Shown piece by piece: positions 1 to 5,275 of a stretch of DNA of 5,275 bases. The position numbers and the translations under genes are program-made. Origin of the DNA: an uncultured Synergistales bacterium (GTDB taxonomy: Bacteria > Synergistota > Synergistia > Synergistales > Aminobacteriaceae); the NCBI GenBank assembly GCA_905233335.1, contig CAJOED010000198.1, positions 1-5,275 of the forward strand, in the 5' to 3' direction. Under the pieces are notes generated by a model. That model was not told where the DNA came from. It saw only the letters and a program-made list of their open reading frames with translations, and searched no databases. Numbering within the stretch: position 1 is the first letter of the stretch; every line of letters starts with the position of its first letter.

Positions 1-276
1 CCCTTGCGTATTTTCCGCAATCTTCAGGGCAGTATTCCGCGCATAATTAGCCCCGTAGTTCTTGTCGTGTGCTACGTAGCTTATTCGCTCATCATTCGCC
101 GCATATCCCTCTACCATTCGCCGGACATCTCCGCGAAACTCATAATCTTCCGGGCTGTCATCAACTACCACACAATTCCAGTCCCTATATGTCTGCGCAA
201 TGACACTCTTCAACGCACGCTCTACCATTTCGGGCTTACGTTTGCATGTCGTTATTGCCGCAAGTATCACTCTCAC
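1..276 (-). CDS. Family-2 glycosyltransferase, N-terminal part (cut by window edge)
   Basis: This is the first 92 residues of a GT-A fold glycosyltransferase; the frame is open to position 1 and continues outside. Such enzymes move a sugar from a nucleotide-sugar donor onto a glycan, lipid or protein acceptor. The N-terminus has the usual first beta strand (ILAAITTCKR), then SVIAQTYRDW, the donor-nucleotide motif VVVDDSPEDY with the aspartates at residues 39-40, and the ARNTAL segment at 79-84 that normally precedes the DxD strand. The DxD itself lies off the window. It starts with GTG at 274-276, overlapping the TGA of the upstream glycosyltransferase as GTGA, and is preceded by a purine-rich AAGGGGG site at 281-287. 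A second GTG at 268-270 is also possible. By hand alignment it matches its upstream neighbour at 32 of 50 N-terminal residues, so the two are paralogues. Donor and acceptor cannot be predicted. Confidence 0.88.
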   Translation of the reverse strand, partial: MRVILAAITTCKRKPEMVERALKSVIAQTYRDWNCVVVDDSPEDYEFRGDVRRMVEGYAANDERISYVAHDKNYGANYARNTALKIAENTQG

Positions 277-1139
277 TTTTCCCCCTTCACAAACTCTTTT
301 ATGTGCATCCCAAGCCTGAACACCTGAAACGGTAACGCCTTCACGAAATATTTTAACGCCTTCCCATAATTCCCGGCCTTCCTGTTCATTGACGACAGAG
401 CTGAAAGCCTCTTGCACATTATATACGGGTGAGCGTGAATGTATTTTGCGTATTTCGTGTATATATACTCCTGGCCGCGTATCCTCTTCAGCAATGTATC
501 GCCGTGTTCGCCGTGATTGTCATGATACTTCACCAGTGCTGTATCAACAAACCCGGCATTGTACTTCTCCGCAAGCCGTATCCATAAGTCCCAGTCCTCA
601 CACGCCTCAACACGCGGAGTCTCAACAGGAAACCCACCGGCCTCACGCAGACATTCAGCACGTACCATCACGAAACTAGGAGACCCGACGAAATTTTCCC
701 TCATGATTGCGCCGTAGATATTGCCTTCACGTTTCGGCTTCATGACCTCGTGAATGTCCCCTGTAGAATCATCAACGTAATAATTCCGACAGTACACAAA
801 GCCCGTTTCAGGAGTGAATGCACGTAACTGCATGTCGAGCTTTTCCGGCAGCCATTCATCATCATCATCAAGAAACGCAACATACTCACCTTTCGCGAGA
901 ACTATCCCTGTGTTGCGGGCGGCACTGACTCCCATGTTCTTCTCATGCCTCACGTAACGAATATTGCCATCAAGGCCAAGCACCATATCACGCACATCAT
1001 CACGCAACGCATAATCTTCCGGGCTGTCGTCGACAATAATTATTTCCCAGTCCGTGTATGTCTGATTAATTACGCTGTCAATCGCACGACGTAACATTTT
1101 TGGTTCGCGCTTGTATGTGGTAATTATGACGCTTATCAA
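273..1139 (-). CDS. Family-2 glycosyltransferase
   Basis: This is a complete GT-A fold glycosyltransferase of 288 residues, probably acting at the cytoplasmic face of the membrane in polysaccharide or glycoconjugate assembly. Seen in order: the N-terminal strand ISVIITTYKR, the nucleotide-binding VDDSPEDY (aspartates at residues 37-38), AARNTGIVLAKGEY, the metal-binding acidic cluster FLDDDDEW (aspartates 91-94), FVGSPSFVMVR, and the ED[WY]-type motif ACEDWDLWIRLA (181-184), which usually carries the catalytic base. The last 70 or so residues look helical, without a clear membrane segment. No ATG is available. I chose TTG at 1137-1139 because GAGG at 1148-1151 sits 8 bases upstream and the protein then begins directly at the first beta strand. 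A TTG at 1155-1157 would add six residues but has no ribosome binding site. Its stop overlaps the start of the next glycosyltransferase, indicating translational coupling. The specific sugar is unknown. Confidence 0.92.
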   Translation of the reverse strand: MISVIITTYKREPKMLRRAIDSVINQTYTDWEIIIVDDSPEDYALRDDVRDMVLGLDGNIRYVRHEKNMGVSAARNTGIVLAKGEYVAFLDDDDEWLPEKLDMQLRAFTPETGFVYCRNYYVDDSTGDIHEVMKPKREGNIYGAIMRENFVGSPSFVMVRAECLREAGGFPVETPRVEACEDWDLWIRLAEKYNAGFVDTALVKYHDNHGEHGDTLLKRIRGQEYIYTKYAKYIHAHPYIMCKRLSALSSMNRKAGNYGKALKYFVKALPFQVFRLGMHIKEFVKGEK

Positions 1140-1146
1140 TGAGATA

Positions 1147-1151
1147 ACCTC
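1147..1151 (-). promoter_or_regulatory. Ribosome binding site deciding the TTG start of the glycosyltransferase
   Basis: Read on the minus strand, GAGGT lies 7-8 bases before the TTG at 1137-1139. The alternative upstream TTG at 1155-1157 is preceded only by an A/T-rich stretch. This favours the shorter protein. Confidence 0.6.
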
Positions 1152-1173
1152 ACGCAAAAAATTTTTTCGTGTA

Positions 1174-1179
1174 ATTATA
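1174..1179 (-). promoter_or_regulatory. Candidate -10 element for the glycosyltransferase operon
   Basis: A perfect TATAAT is read on the minus strand. Transcription would begin near 1167, giving a leader of about 28 bases to the TTG at 1139. No good -35 hexamer lies 16-18 bases upstream, so this rests on the -10 box and its position only. Confidence 0.35.
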
Positions 1180-1217
1180 ACTTGACGGGCTGATAATTTC
1201 GTATCGTGTTTTACGTG

Positions 1218-1223
1218 TATAAT
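1218..1223 (+). promoter_or_regulatory. Candidate -10 element for cbiK and the permease
   Basis: TATAAT lies on the plus strand, 40 bases before the cbiK ATG. A TTGACG at 1182-1187 is too far away (30-base gap) to be its -35 box, and no other -35 match stands out. With the minus-strand TATAAT at 1174-1179 it forms a compact divergent promoter region in which the two promoters could share regulators. Confidence 0.35.
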
Positions 1224-1243
1224 TTTATGCGCAATATTTTTTC

Positions 1244-1249
1244 AGGAGG
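1244..1249 (+). promoter_or_regulatory. Strong Shine-Dalgarno site with long spacing before cbiK
   Basis: A perfect AGGAGG lies upstream of cbiK, but 14 bases separate it from the ATG at 1264, against a usual 5-10. No in-frame ATG, GTG or TTG lies closer. The ATG is well supported by the signal peptide that follows it, so the spacing is unusual rather than evidence for a different start. Confidence 0.6.
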
Positions 1250-1263
1250 CTCAATCTTTTATC

Positions 1264-2139
1264 ATGCACAAATTTTTCACAGCTCTAATTCTCGTTGTAC
1301 TGTTCTGCTGTCCTTCATTCGCTGAAGACAAAAATGCTGTTCTCGTTGTGTCATTCGGAACATCAATGCCCGAAGCACGCAAGGCCATCGATAACCTGGT
1401 GAACGCCACACGCGAAGAGTTCCCCGGCACAGAAGTCAGGCTGTCATTCACATCAAACATAATACGCAGGAAAATTGCGAGGGAGTTCGGAGAAATCATC
1501 CCGAATCCTGTAGAAGCTCTTGCGGAACTTAACGACGAGGGATTCGCTAATGTATGTGTCATGCCGACGCACATAATACCCGGTGAAGAGTACGACGAAA
1601 TCAAAAACGTAGTGCAGGCATTCAGGACTCTCAAAGGCAAATACGGTTTTCATTCGCTGAAACTTGGCAGACCGTTCATGAACAGTTCCGACGATACAGC
1701 AGGAATGGCCGACGTGTTAATCGCGCGGTTTGCATCACAGCTCAAAGACAAAGACACCGCAATAATTCTCATGGGACACGGAACGCCCGAACATTTTGCG
1801 AACGCGTTATACTCACAGTTACAGCTAGAACTTGACCGCAAAGCATACGGAAAATTTTTCTTGGGAACGGTTGAAGCCAGGCCGTTAATCGATGACGTAA
1901 CCGCGAAGCTCAAGAGGCACCCCGAAATCAAAAAGCTGGTATTGAGTCCGTTGATGATAGTAGCAGGGGATCACGCGAATAACGACTTGGCCGGAGAAGA
2001 TGACGACGAGTCATGGCTGAACGTATTACGGCGTGAGGGCTACGAGGACATTACGACGTACCTTGTCGGCTTGGGCGAGGACGTGAGAATTTCTGCGGAG
2101 TTCACGCGGCGCATTCATGAACTCACAGACAAAGAATAA
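1264..2139 (+). CDS. cbiK: Exported sirohydrochlorin cobaltochelatase (CbiK family)
   Basis: CbiK inserts Co2+ into sirohydrochlorin in anaerobic cobalamin synthesis (EC 4.99.1.3); family members also accept iron. The 291-residue product begins with a type I signal peptide: HK near the N-terminus, a hydrophobic core to about residue 16, and an SFA/ED cleavage site after Ala20. There is no lipobox-like match at the cysteines. The mature part shows the family blocks: AVLVVSFGTS at 25-34, PTHIIPGEEYDE at 101-112, MGHGTPEHFAN with His172, VEARP with Glu204, and MIVAGDHANNDLAGEDDDESW with His237. The two histidines and the glutamate match the metal-binding residues of the family. An exported paralogue, CbiK(P), is known from Desulfovibrio vulgaris, where it is periplasmic, binds haem and is linked to iron transport. 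A similar role in metal or tetrapyrrole uptake is inferred here because the gene overlaps a FecCD-type permease by 23 bp. Direct participation in cytoplasmic B12 synthesis is less likely. Confidence 0.93.
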   Translation: MHKFFTALILVVLFCCPSFAEDKNAVLVVSFGTSMPEARKAIDNLVNATREEFPGTEVRLSFTSNIIRRKIAREFGEIIPNPVEALAELNDEGFANVCVMPTHIIPGEEYDEIKNVVQAFRTLKGKYGFHSLKLGRPFMNSSDDTAGMADVLIARFASQLKDKDTAIILMGHGTPEHFANALYSQLQLELDRKAYGKFFLGTVEARPLIDDVTAKLKRHPEIKKLVLSPLMIVAGDHANNDLAGEDDDESWLNVLRREGYEDITTYLVGLGEDVRISAEFTRRIHELTDKE

Positions 2140-2815
2140 TACTCTCCTTCTTGCACTCATAGTCATAATATCAATATGGCGGATCACTTCCGGTGAATGG
2201 GCTATAGCTCTCCCCGATGTGATTCGCTTTCTTGTTCATGATGATTTTTCCCCCGAAGCTGTCGTAATTCGTGCTGTACGTCTGCCGAGACTGCTATGTT
2301 CGCTGGGCACGGGAGGAATTCTTGCGGTGTCGGGCGTTGTTCTTCAGGGCTTGCTGGCTAATCCACTTGCGGAGCCATACACTTTGGGCATTGCTTCAGG
2401 AGCGGCGTTCGGTGCGTCAATCGGAATTATCGCCGGGACATTTGCTGTTATGCCTTGTGCGTTTGCGGGGGCAATCCTTGCGCTTGTACTCACGGGAATA
2501 ATCGCGAGTCGCGGCGGAAGCGGCAAAATTATTCTTGCGGGCGTAATCTCGAACGCTGTACTCTCTGCGGGCGTTACTCTCCTGAAAGCCATTGCGGGCG
2601 ACAAGATCGGTGCGGTCGTGCTGTGGATTATGGGAAGTTTTTCGGGAGCAGGAAGTCATGATGTTGGGCGTGTAGTCTTCGGTGTCGTGTGCGTGAGTAT
2701 TCCCGCGTATGTTCTCGGCCCGGTGCTTGATGCTATGTCGCTCGGCAGGAACAGGGCGGCTGTTCTCGGTGCGTGCTTCTCGTGTGCTGTTCGGGAGGAG
2801 TCGCGCTGTGTGTGA
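2117..2815 (+). CDS. 5' fragment of the split FecCD-type permease
   Basis: This frame encodes 232 residues. Its first ~215 are a good FecCD permease: a hydrophobic helix at about 8-24, the family signature RLPRLLCSLGTGG followed by SGVVLQGLLANPLAEPYTLG (roughly 56-92), SGAAFGAS, then several glycine- and alanine-rich helices, the IILAGVISNAV segment, GAVVLWIMGSFSG, and the loop LDAMSLGRNRAAVLG that normally contacts the ATPase. After that the frame gives an unrelated polar tail ending at a TGA. The ATG lies inside the end of cbiK, and the nearest GGAG is 16 bases away, so translation probably depends on coupling to cbiK. A truncated product would lack the last membrane helices. Confidence 0.8.
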   Translation: MNSQTKNNTLLLALIVIISIWRITSGEWAIALPDVIRFLVHDDFSPEAVVIRAVRLPRLLCSLGTGGILAVSGVVLQGLLANPLAEPYTLGIASGAAFGASIGIIAGTFAVMPCAFAGAILALVLTGIIASRGGSGKIILAGVISNAVLSAGVTLLKAIAGDKIGAVVLWIMGSFSGAGSHDVGRVVFGVVCVSIPAYVLGPVLDAMSLGRNRAAVLGACFSCAVREESRCV

Positions 2816-3048
2816 GTTCGTTCGGTGTCGTGGGATTTGTCGGGCTGGTCGTGCCTCATGTGTCGCGGAAAATTGCGGGGGCTTCACACAGACCGGTGAT
2901 AGTTCATGCGGCGTTAATGGGTGCGTTGGTGATGTGTGCGGCGGACGGTGCTGCGCAAAAAATGGGCGAACTTCCTGCGGGAGTGATTACAGCATTAACG
3001 GGAGGTCCGTTCTTCTGCTACGTGCTCATGAAAAAATATGACAATTGA
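2773..3048 (+). CDS. 3' fragment of the split FecCD-type permease
   Basis: This frame encodes the C-terminal ~91 residues of the family: a hydrophobic segment, then GFVGLVVPHVSRKIAG (the family's usual G-F-x-G-L-x-x-P-H signature), a helix around ALMGALVMCAADGAAQ, and the closing ELPAGVITALTGGPFFCYVLMKK. The only possible start near its beginning is GTG at 2773, which has no ribosome binding site and falls in the middle of a domain. It is therefore probably a remnant of the preceding gene, not an independent protein. The conserved C-terminal motifs are undamaged, which suggests the break is recent. Confidence 0.7.
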   Translation: MLLVCCSGGVALCVSSFGVVGFVGLVVPHVSRKIAGASHRPVIVHAALMGALVMCAADGAAQKMGELPAGVITALTGGPFFCYVLMKKYDN

Positions 3049-3148
3049 ATTTATCATCAAAAAAATGTCCGGCTACCCCTCTACGAACAGTCCGAACACA
3101 AAAAATTACGGCCAAGCCCCCGGTGATTACGTCCGAAAACGACTCTGA
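3038..3148 (+). other. Short 36-codon frame overlapping the permease end; possible vestige of a lost gene start
   Basis: An ATG at 3038 overlaps the permease stop by 11 bases, the arrangement in which the ABC ATPase gene often starts in such operons. The first residues, MTIEF, would suit an ATPase N-terminus, but the rest has no Walker A motif or other ATPase feature and stops after 36 residues. There is no clear ribosome binding site. It is probably non-coding, and calling it a remnant is speculative. Confidence 0.15.
3059..3098 (-). terminator. Rho-independent terminator for garD
   Basis: Read on the minus strand, TGTTCGG pairs with CCGGACA (seven pairs, one of them G-U) and is followed directly by seven T residues (plus-strand A at 3059-3065). 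The intervening bases can extend the stem with weaker pairs. It lies about 100 bases beyond the garD stop and ends 11 bases from the convergent permease stop. The plus strand has no T-run after the stem, so it should act in one direction only. Confidence 0.65.
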
Positions 3149-3194
3149 CCCGAAATCAGATTCACCGATGCCCCCGGCCAGCAATCATTATACT
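3099..3194. other. Convergent intergenic stretch, no gene seen
   Basis: No frame on either strand here looks like protein. It holds a weak 5-bp hairpin (TCTGA at 3144-3148, TCAGA at 3156-3160) and two copies of GCCCCCGG. With the terminator at 3059-3098 it forms the 146-base gap between the broken permease and garD. Confidence 0.5.
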
Positions 3195-4706
3195 CTACGT
3201 TATGGGAGCAGGGTTGAAGATGCACAAGAAGTTATGAAGCCCATACTGTTCTGTGTAGGGTTTCTTTGTCCCGCTTGCAACGTCAATAATGAAGTTGAAT
3301 AATTCCGTCCCGACTTCCTGAATAGTTTTCTCACCCGTAACAACAGCACCCGCACTAATATCTATCACATCCGGCCACTGTTCTTTCATTTCGTTTCGTG
3401 AACATACCTTAATCACCGGAGCCGCCGCAAGTCCGTACGGAGTCCCCCGCCCCGTCATGAACACCTGAAGCCCTATTCCGCTCGCAAGCTGACACGGCCC
3501 GCACACAATATCACTTGCAGGAGTCGCCGCGTAAATCATGCCGTGTTTCGTCGGACGTTCTGCAGGTGAGAGAACTTCTACTATCGGACTCGTTCCTGAT
3601 TTCGCGATTGAGCCCATAGCTTTCTCTACGATGTTGCTTAGTCCGCCCTTCTTGTTGCCGGGTGTCGGGTTTGCGCTTCTGTCGACTTCTCCCGCGTCAA
3701 GATATGCATCATACCAGCGCATTTCGTCAGCGAGTTTGTCTCTCACTTCAGCACTCACGCAGCGTTCCGCAATGAAGTTCACGCCGTCCCTGACTTCTGT
3801 TACCTCACTGAACATCACTGTAGCTCCCGCCTGCACGAGCATATCAGCCGCGTAACCTGCACTAGGATTAGCCGACACTCCCGAAAACGCATCACTTCCG
3901 CCGCACTGCATACCCACTAACAGCTCACTCAACGGGAGTTCTTCACGCCGTCTTTTGTCGAGAATGGCAAGTTTTTTCTCCGCAAGTCCCGTTATTGCGT
4001 CCATCATCGCATTGAAGCCCCTGCACTCCTGCAGAACTACGACATTATCGGGCGTATTGTTCTCTTCACCGACGAGCCTGTCGACAGTCAGCTTTTCGCA
4101 CCCAAGAGATACGACCATTAACTGCCCGCCGAAGTTCGGGTGTTTCGCTATGTTCTGCAGTGCCCTTATCGGAAATTTTGCGTTCGGAGCGTTAATCGCA
4201 ACACCGCACCCGTAAGCGTGGTTAATCGCAACAACATCATCAACATTCGGGTATTTCGGCAGAATTTCACGCCTGATTTTTTCGACGGCAACATCAAGTA
4301 CTCCCTGCACACACTGAACTGTCGTCTGAATGCCCAAGATGTTACGTGTCCCCGCGTAAAATCCGTCCGCGCTCCTGTAGCCCATGAAGGTTTTTCGGGG
4401 TGCTTCAGGAAGATCCTTCACGATGTTGGTGCCCCATGGCATGTTGTCGACCGACGGTGATACGGGAAGCCGTAACATGTGCTCGTTGATCCATGCGCCT
4501 CGCTTTATCGGGTCAAGTGCATAGCCCAGCACTACACCGTAACGGATAATCTCTCCGTCTTTGGGAATGTCGACGAGTGCGAATTTGTGTGCCTGCGGAA
4601 TGTCATCAAGAAGCACAAGGCCGGGCATAATCTCAACGCCTTTTTTCACGTCATGCGTAACAACTGCAACATTATCACGCTCGGTCAGTTTCACGTAATC
4701 GCGCAT
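3195..4706 (-). CDS. garD: Galactarate dehydratase
   Basis: GarD dehydrates galactarate (mucic acid) to 5-dehydro-4-deoxy-glucarate (EC 4.2.1.42), the entry step of galactarate breakdown in the cytoplasm; the E. coli enzyme needs iron. The protein has 503 residues against 523 in E. coli. It shows an N-terminal SAF-like domain (about 8-75, with DNVAVVTHDVKKG and IPQAHKFALVDIPKDGEIIRYG), then the large UxaA/GarD domain: GYRSADG, NHAYGCGVAINAPNA (162-176), PNFGGQLMVVSLGCEKL, VGMQCGGSDAFSGVSANP (264-281), MFSEVTEVRD, ANPTPGNKKGG, IAKSGTSPIVEVLSP, FMTGRGTPYGLAAAPVIK and the terminal GLHNFL...FNPAPIT. The C-terminus and the NHxYGCGVAINAP block match GarD rather than altronate dehydratase UxaA. The ATG at 4704-4706 follows an AGAGGGG-type ribosome binding site. 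Terminators on both sides suggest a single-gene transcript, and no galactarate transporter, aldolase or reductase gene is nearby. Confidence 0.94.
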   Translation of the reverse strand: MRDYVKLTERDNVAVVTHDVKKGVEIMPGLVLLDDIPQAHKFALVDIPKDGEIIRYGVVLGYALDPIKRGAWINEHMLRLPVSPSVDNMPWGTNIVKDLPEAPRKTFMGYRSADGFYAGTRNILGIQTTVQCVQGVLDVAVEKIRREILPKYPNVDDVVAINHAYGCGVAINAPNAKFPIRALQNIAKHPNFGGQLMVVSLGCEKLTVDRLVGEENNTPDNVVVLQECRGFNAMMDAITGLAEKKLAILDKRRREELPLSELLVGMQCGGSDAFSGVSANPSAGYAADMLVQAGATVMFSEVTEVRDGVNFIAERCVSAEVRDKLADEMRWYDAYLDAGEVDRSANPTPGNKKGGLSNIVEKAMGSIAKSGTSPIVEVLSPAERPTKHGMIYAATPASDIVCGPCQLASGIGLQVFMTGRGTPYGLAAAPVIKVCSRNEMKEQWPDVIDISAGAVVTGEKTIQEVGTELFNFIIDVASGTKKPYTEQYGLHNFLCIFNPAPIT

Positions 4707-4753
4707 TAATTTCCCCCCTCTGAAAATTTTTTTTGTATTTGTGGAATGGGTAT

Positions 4754-4759
4754 ATTGTA
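4754..4759 (-). promoter_or_regulatory. Weak candidate -10 element for garD
   Basis: TACAAT is read on the minus strand, 48 bases before the garD ATG and just after the terminator of the upstream gene. No convincing -35 hexamer is found; at normal spacing it would lie inside the terminator hairpin. It is offered only because garD must start its own transcript if that terminator is efficient. Confidence 0.22.
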
Positions 4760-4763
4760 CAGC

Positions 4764-4801
4764 AAAAAAATAGGGACACCCCGATAAATTCAGAGTGCCC
4801 C
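4764..4801 (-). terminator. Strong rho-independent terminator
   Basis: Read on the minus strand, GGGGCACTCTGA pairs with TCGGGGTGTCCC around a 5-base loop, a 12-pair stem with some G-U pairs, followed by TATTTTTTT (plus-strand A at 4764-4770). It begins 16 bases after the TAA of the gene at 4818, so it ends that transcript and insulates garD. No T-run follows on the plus strand. Confidence 0.88.
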
Positions 4802-4817
4802 CGAAAATATTTACGCG

Positions 4818-5275
4818 TTAATTTCCTGCGCGAATGAATGTGATTTCTGCCTCACGTGAGGAGCTTGTGTCGGCTCTCTTCCTTTTTACCGTGAATATTA
4901 CGGTGTCCTCATCAACGAACTCTATCACCCTCGAAACTGAAAGCCCTTCTTCAGTGCCTTCCTTCCTGACTTTGCCGCCAGCTATGACTTTGTATAACCC
5001 GCTGTTGTCGCTGTACTCGAATGAACGTTCGCGGGAGCCGTCATAAGTTTTTCCCGTAGCACTGGTGAATGTGATTGCTCCCTCACTGAATCTGACATCA
5101 TAGCCTGAGCTGCTGTTTCCCGTGATTGTTACATCGACGCTCTCTGTTTTGTCGGCATTGAGAGAGAACTTCACTGCTCCGCTGTCGGGGAAAAACATAA
5201 CATAGCCTTCTGACGCTTCCCATGTCCCCGCGAGTACTGTCCAGTCTGCCGGGCCTGTCCCGTCGTCAGAATCGG
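4818..5275 (-). CDS. Unrecognised, probably exported beta-rich protein, C-terminal part (cut by window edge)
   Basis: I do not recognise this protein. The frame is open from position 5275 to a TAA at 4818-4820, giving 152 codons, and its start lies outside. The visible part opens with an acidic linker (DSDDGTGPADW), then AGTWEASEGYVMFFPDSG, followed by alternating polar and hydrophobic strands (VKFSLNADKTESVDVTITG, DVRFSEGAITFTSA, RSFEYSDNSGLYKVIAGGKV, RVIEFVDEDTVIFTVKRKR, AEITFIRAGN). This pattern, with a GTWE entry and a closing strand ending the chain, resembles small lipocalin-like or META-like beta barrels found after a Ser/Asp-rich linker in secreted or lipoprotein-anchored proteins. 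That resemblance is by pattern only. An ATG at 5196-5198 would give 126 residues but would cut into the GTWE strand, so it is unlikely to be the start. It has its own terminator and no evident link to garD. Confidence 0.7.
   Translation of the reverse strand, partial: DSDDGTGPADWTVLAGTWEASEGYVMFFPDSGAVKFSLNADKTESVDVTITGNSSSGYDVRFSEGAITFTSATGKTYDGSRERSFEYSDNSGLYKVIAGGKVRKEGTEEGLSVSRVIEFVDEDTVIFTVKRKRADTSSSREAEITFIRAGN

Larger units (their letters stand above)
2117..3048 (+). pseudogene. FecCD/BtuC-type ABC transporter permease, frameshifted
   Basis: Together the two overlapping frames encode a recognisable inner-membrane permease of the iron-siderophore, haem or cobalamin uptake family, which normally forms a dimer coupled to an ATPase and a binding protein. 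The order of conserved parts is normal from N- to C-terminus, but the frame changes around 2770. The stretch between the conserved LG (2765-2770) and GFVGL is about 21 residues, whereas E. coli BtuC has 28 there. Restoring 22 bases would fix both the frame and the spacing, giving 317 residues, normal for the family. The lost part follows the cytoplasmic loop that contacts the ATPase and begins a membrane helix, so the product is probably inactive. A sequencing or assembly error remains possible. Confidence 0.8.

Noticed and set aside
389..679. Plus-strand reading frame inside the glycosyltransferase region
   Set aside because: It is antisense to a well-supported glycosyltransferase gene and its translation has no family-like features.
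1158..1263. Cobalamin riboswitch or Fur box upstream of cbiK
   Set aside because: The leader is far too short for a cobalamin riboswitch and shows none of its conserved boxes. The GATA-N6-TATC inverted repeat near 1192-1205 is too weak a match to the 19-bp Fur consensus.
2760..2815. Programmed ribosomal frameshift joining the two permease frames
   Set aside because: There is no slippery heptamer or obvious stimulatory structure, and joining the frames still leaves the protein about 7 residues short in a conserved region. Deletion explains the data better.
3144..3160. Second terminator for garD
   Set aside because: The stem is only 5 bp and lacks an adjacent T-run on either strand. The hairpin at 3059-3098 is the better candidate.
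3195..4706. Altronate dehydratase (UxaA) instead of galactarate dehydratase
   Set aside because: UxaA lacks the NHxYGCGVAINAP block and the GLHN...FNPAP terminus, both of which are present here and match GarD.
3538..4709. Several plus-strand open frames opposite garD
   Set aside because: They are antisense shadows of garD, with no ribosome binding sites or recognisable motifs.
1..5275. CRISPR array, insertion sequence, tRNA or rRNA gene
   Set aside because: I saw no regularly spaced repeats, transposase motifs, terminal inverted repeats or structured RNA sequences.

Overview
The window looks like ordinary chromosomal DNA of a diderm, probably anaerobic bacterium with roughly balanced GC. 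Two features point that way: an exported CbiK-type chelatase with a type I signal peptide, and the pairing of that chelatase with a FecCD-type permease. The combination fits lineages such as Synergistota or Desulfovibrio-like bacteria. This placement is inference from gene content, not a phylogenetic result.

Layout: (1) Positions 1-1139, minus strand: two tandem, paralogous family-2 glycosyltransferases sharing a 4-bp GTGA stop/start overlap; the downstream one runs off the left edge. (2) About 1140-1263: a compact divergent promoter region. (3) Positions 1264-3048, plus strand: a secreted sirohydrochlorin cobaltochelatase (cbiK) overlapping by 23 bp a FecCD/BtuC-type permease. The permease is broken near 2770 by a frameshift that also appears to have removed about 22 bp. 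No ABC ATPase or binding protein follows. (4) Positions 3049-3194: a short convergent intergenic region with a minus-strand terminator. (5) Positions 3195-4706, minus strand: galactarate dehydratase (garD), apparently monocistronic. (6) Positions 4707-4817: a strong minus-strand terminator for the next gene plus the garD leader. (7) Positions 4818-5275, minus strand: the C-terminal part of an unrecognised, probably exported, beta-rich protein cut by the right edge.

How the genes relate: cbiK and the permease form a two-gene unit whose layout suggests periplasmic handling of a metal or tetrapyrrole coupled to import, but the permease is probably non-functional. The glycosyltransferases probably belong to a surface-polysaccharide or glycosylation cluster continuing to the left. 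garD is an independent catabolic gene for galactarate (mucic acid). I see no convincing new system. The most informative points are the damaged permease with its missing partners and the exported chelatase.
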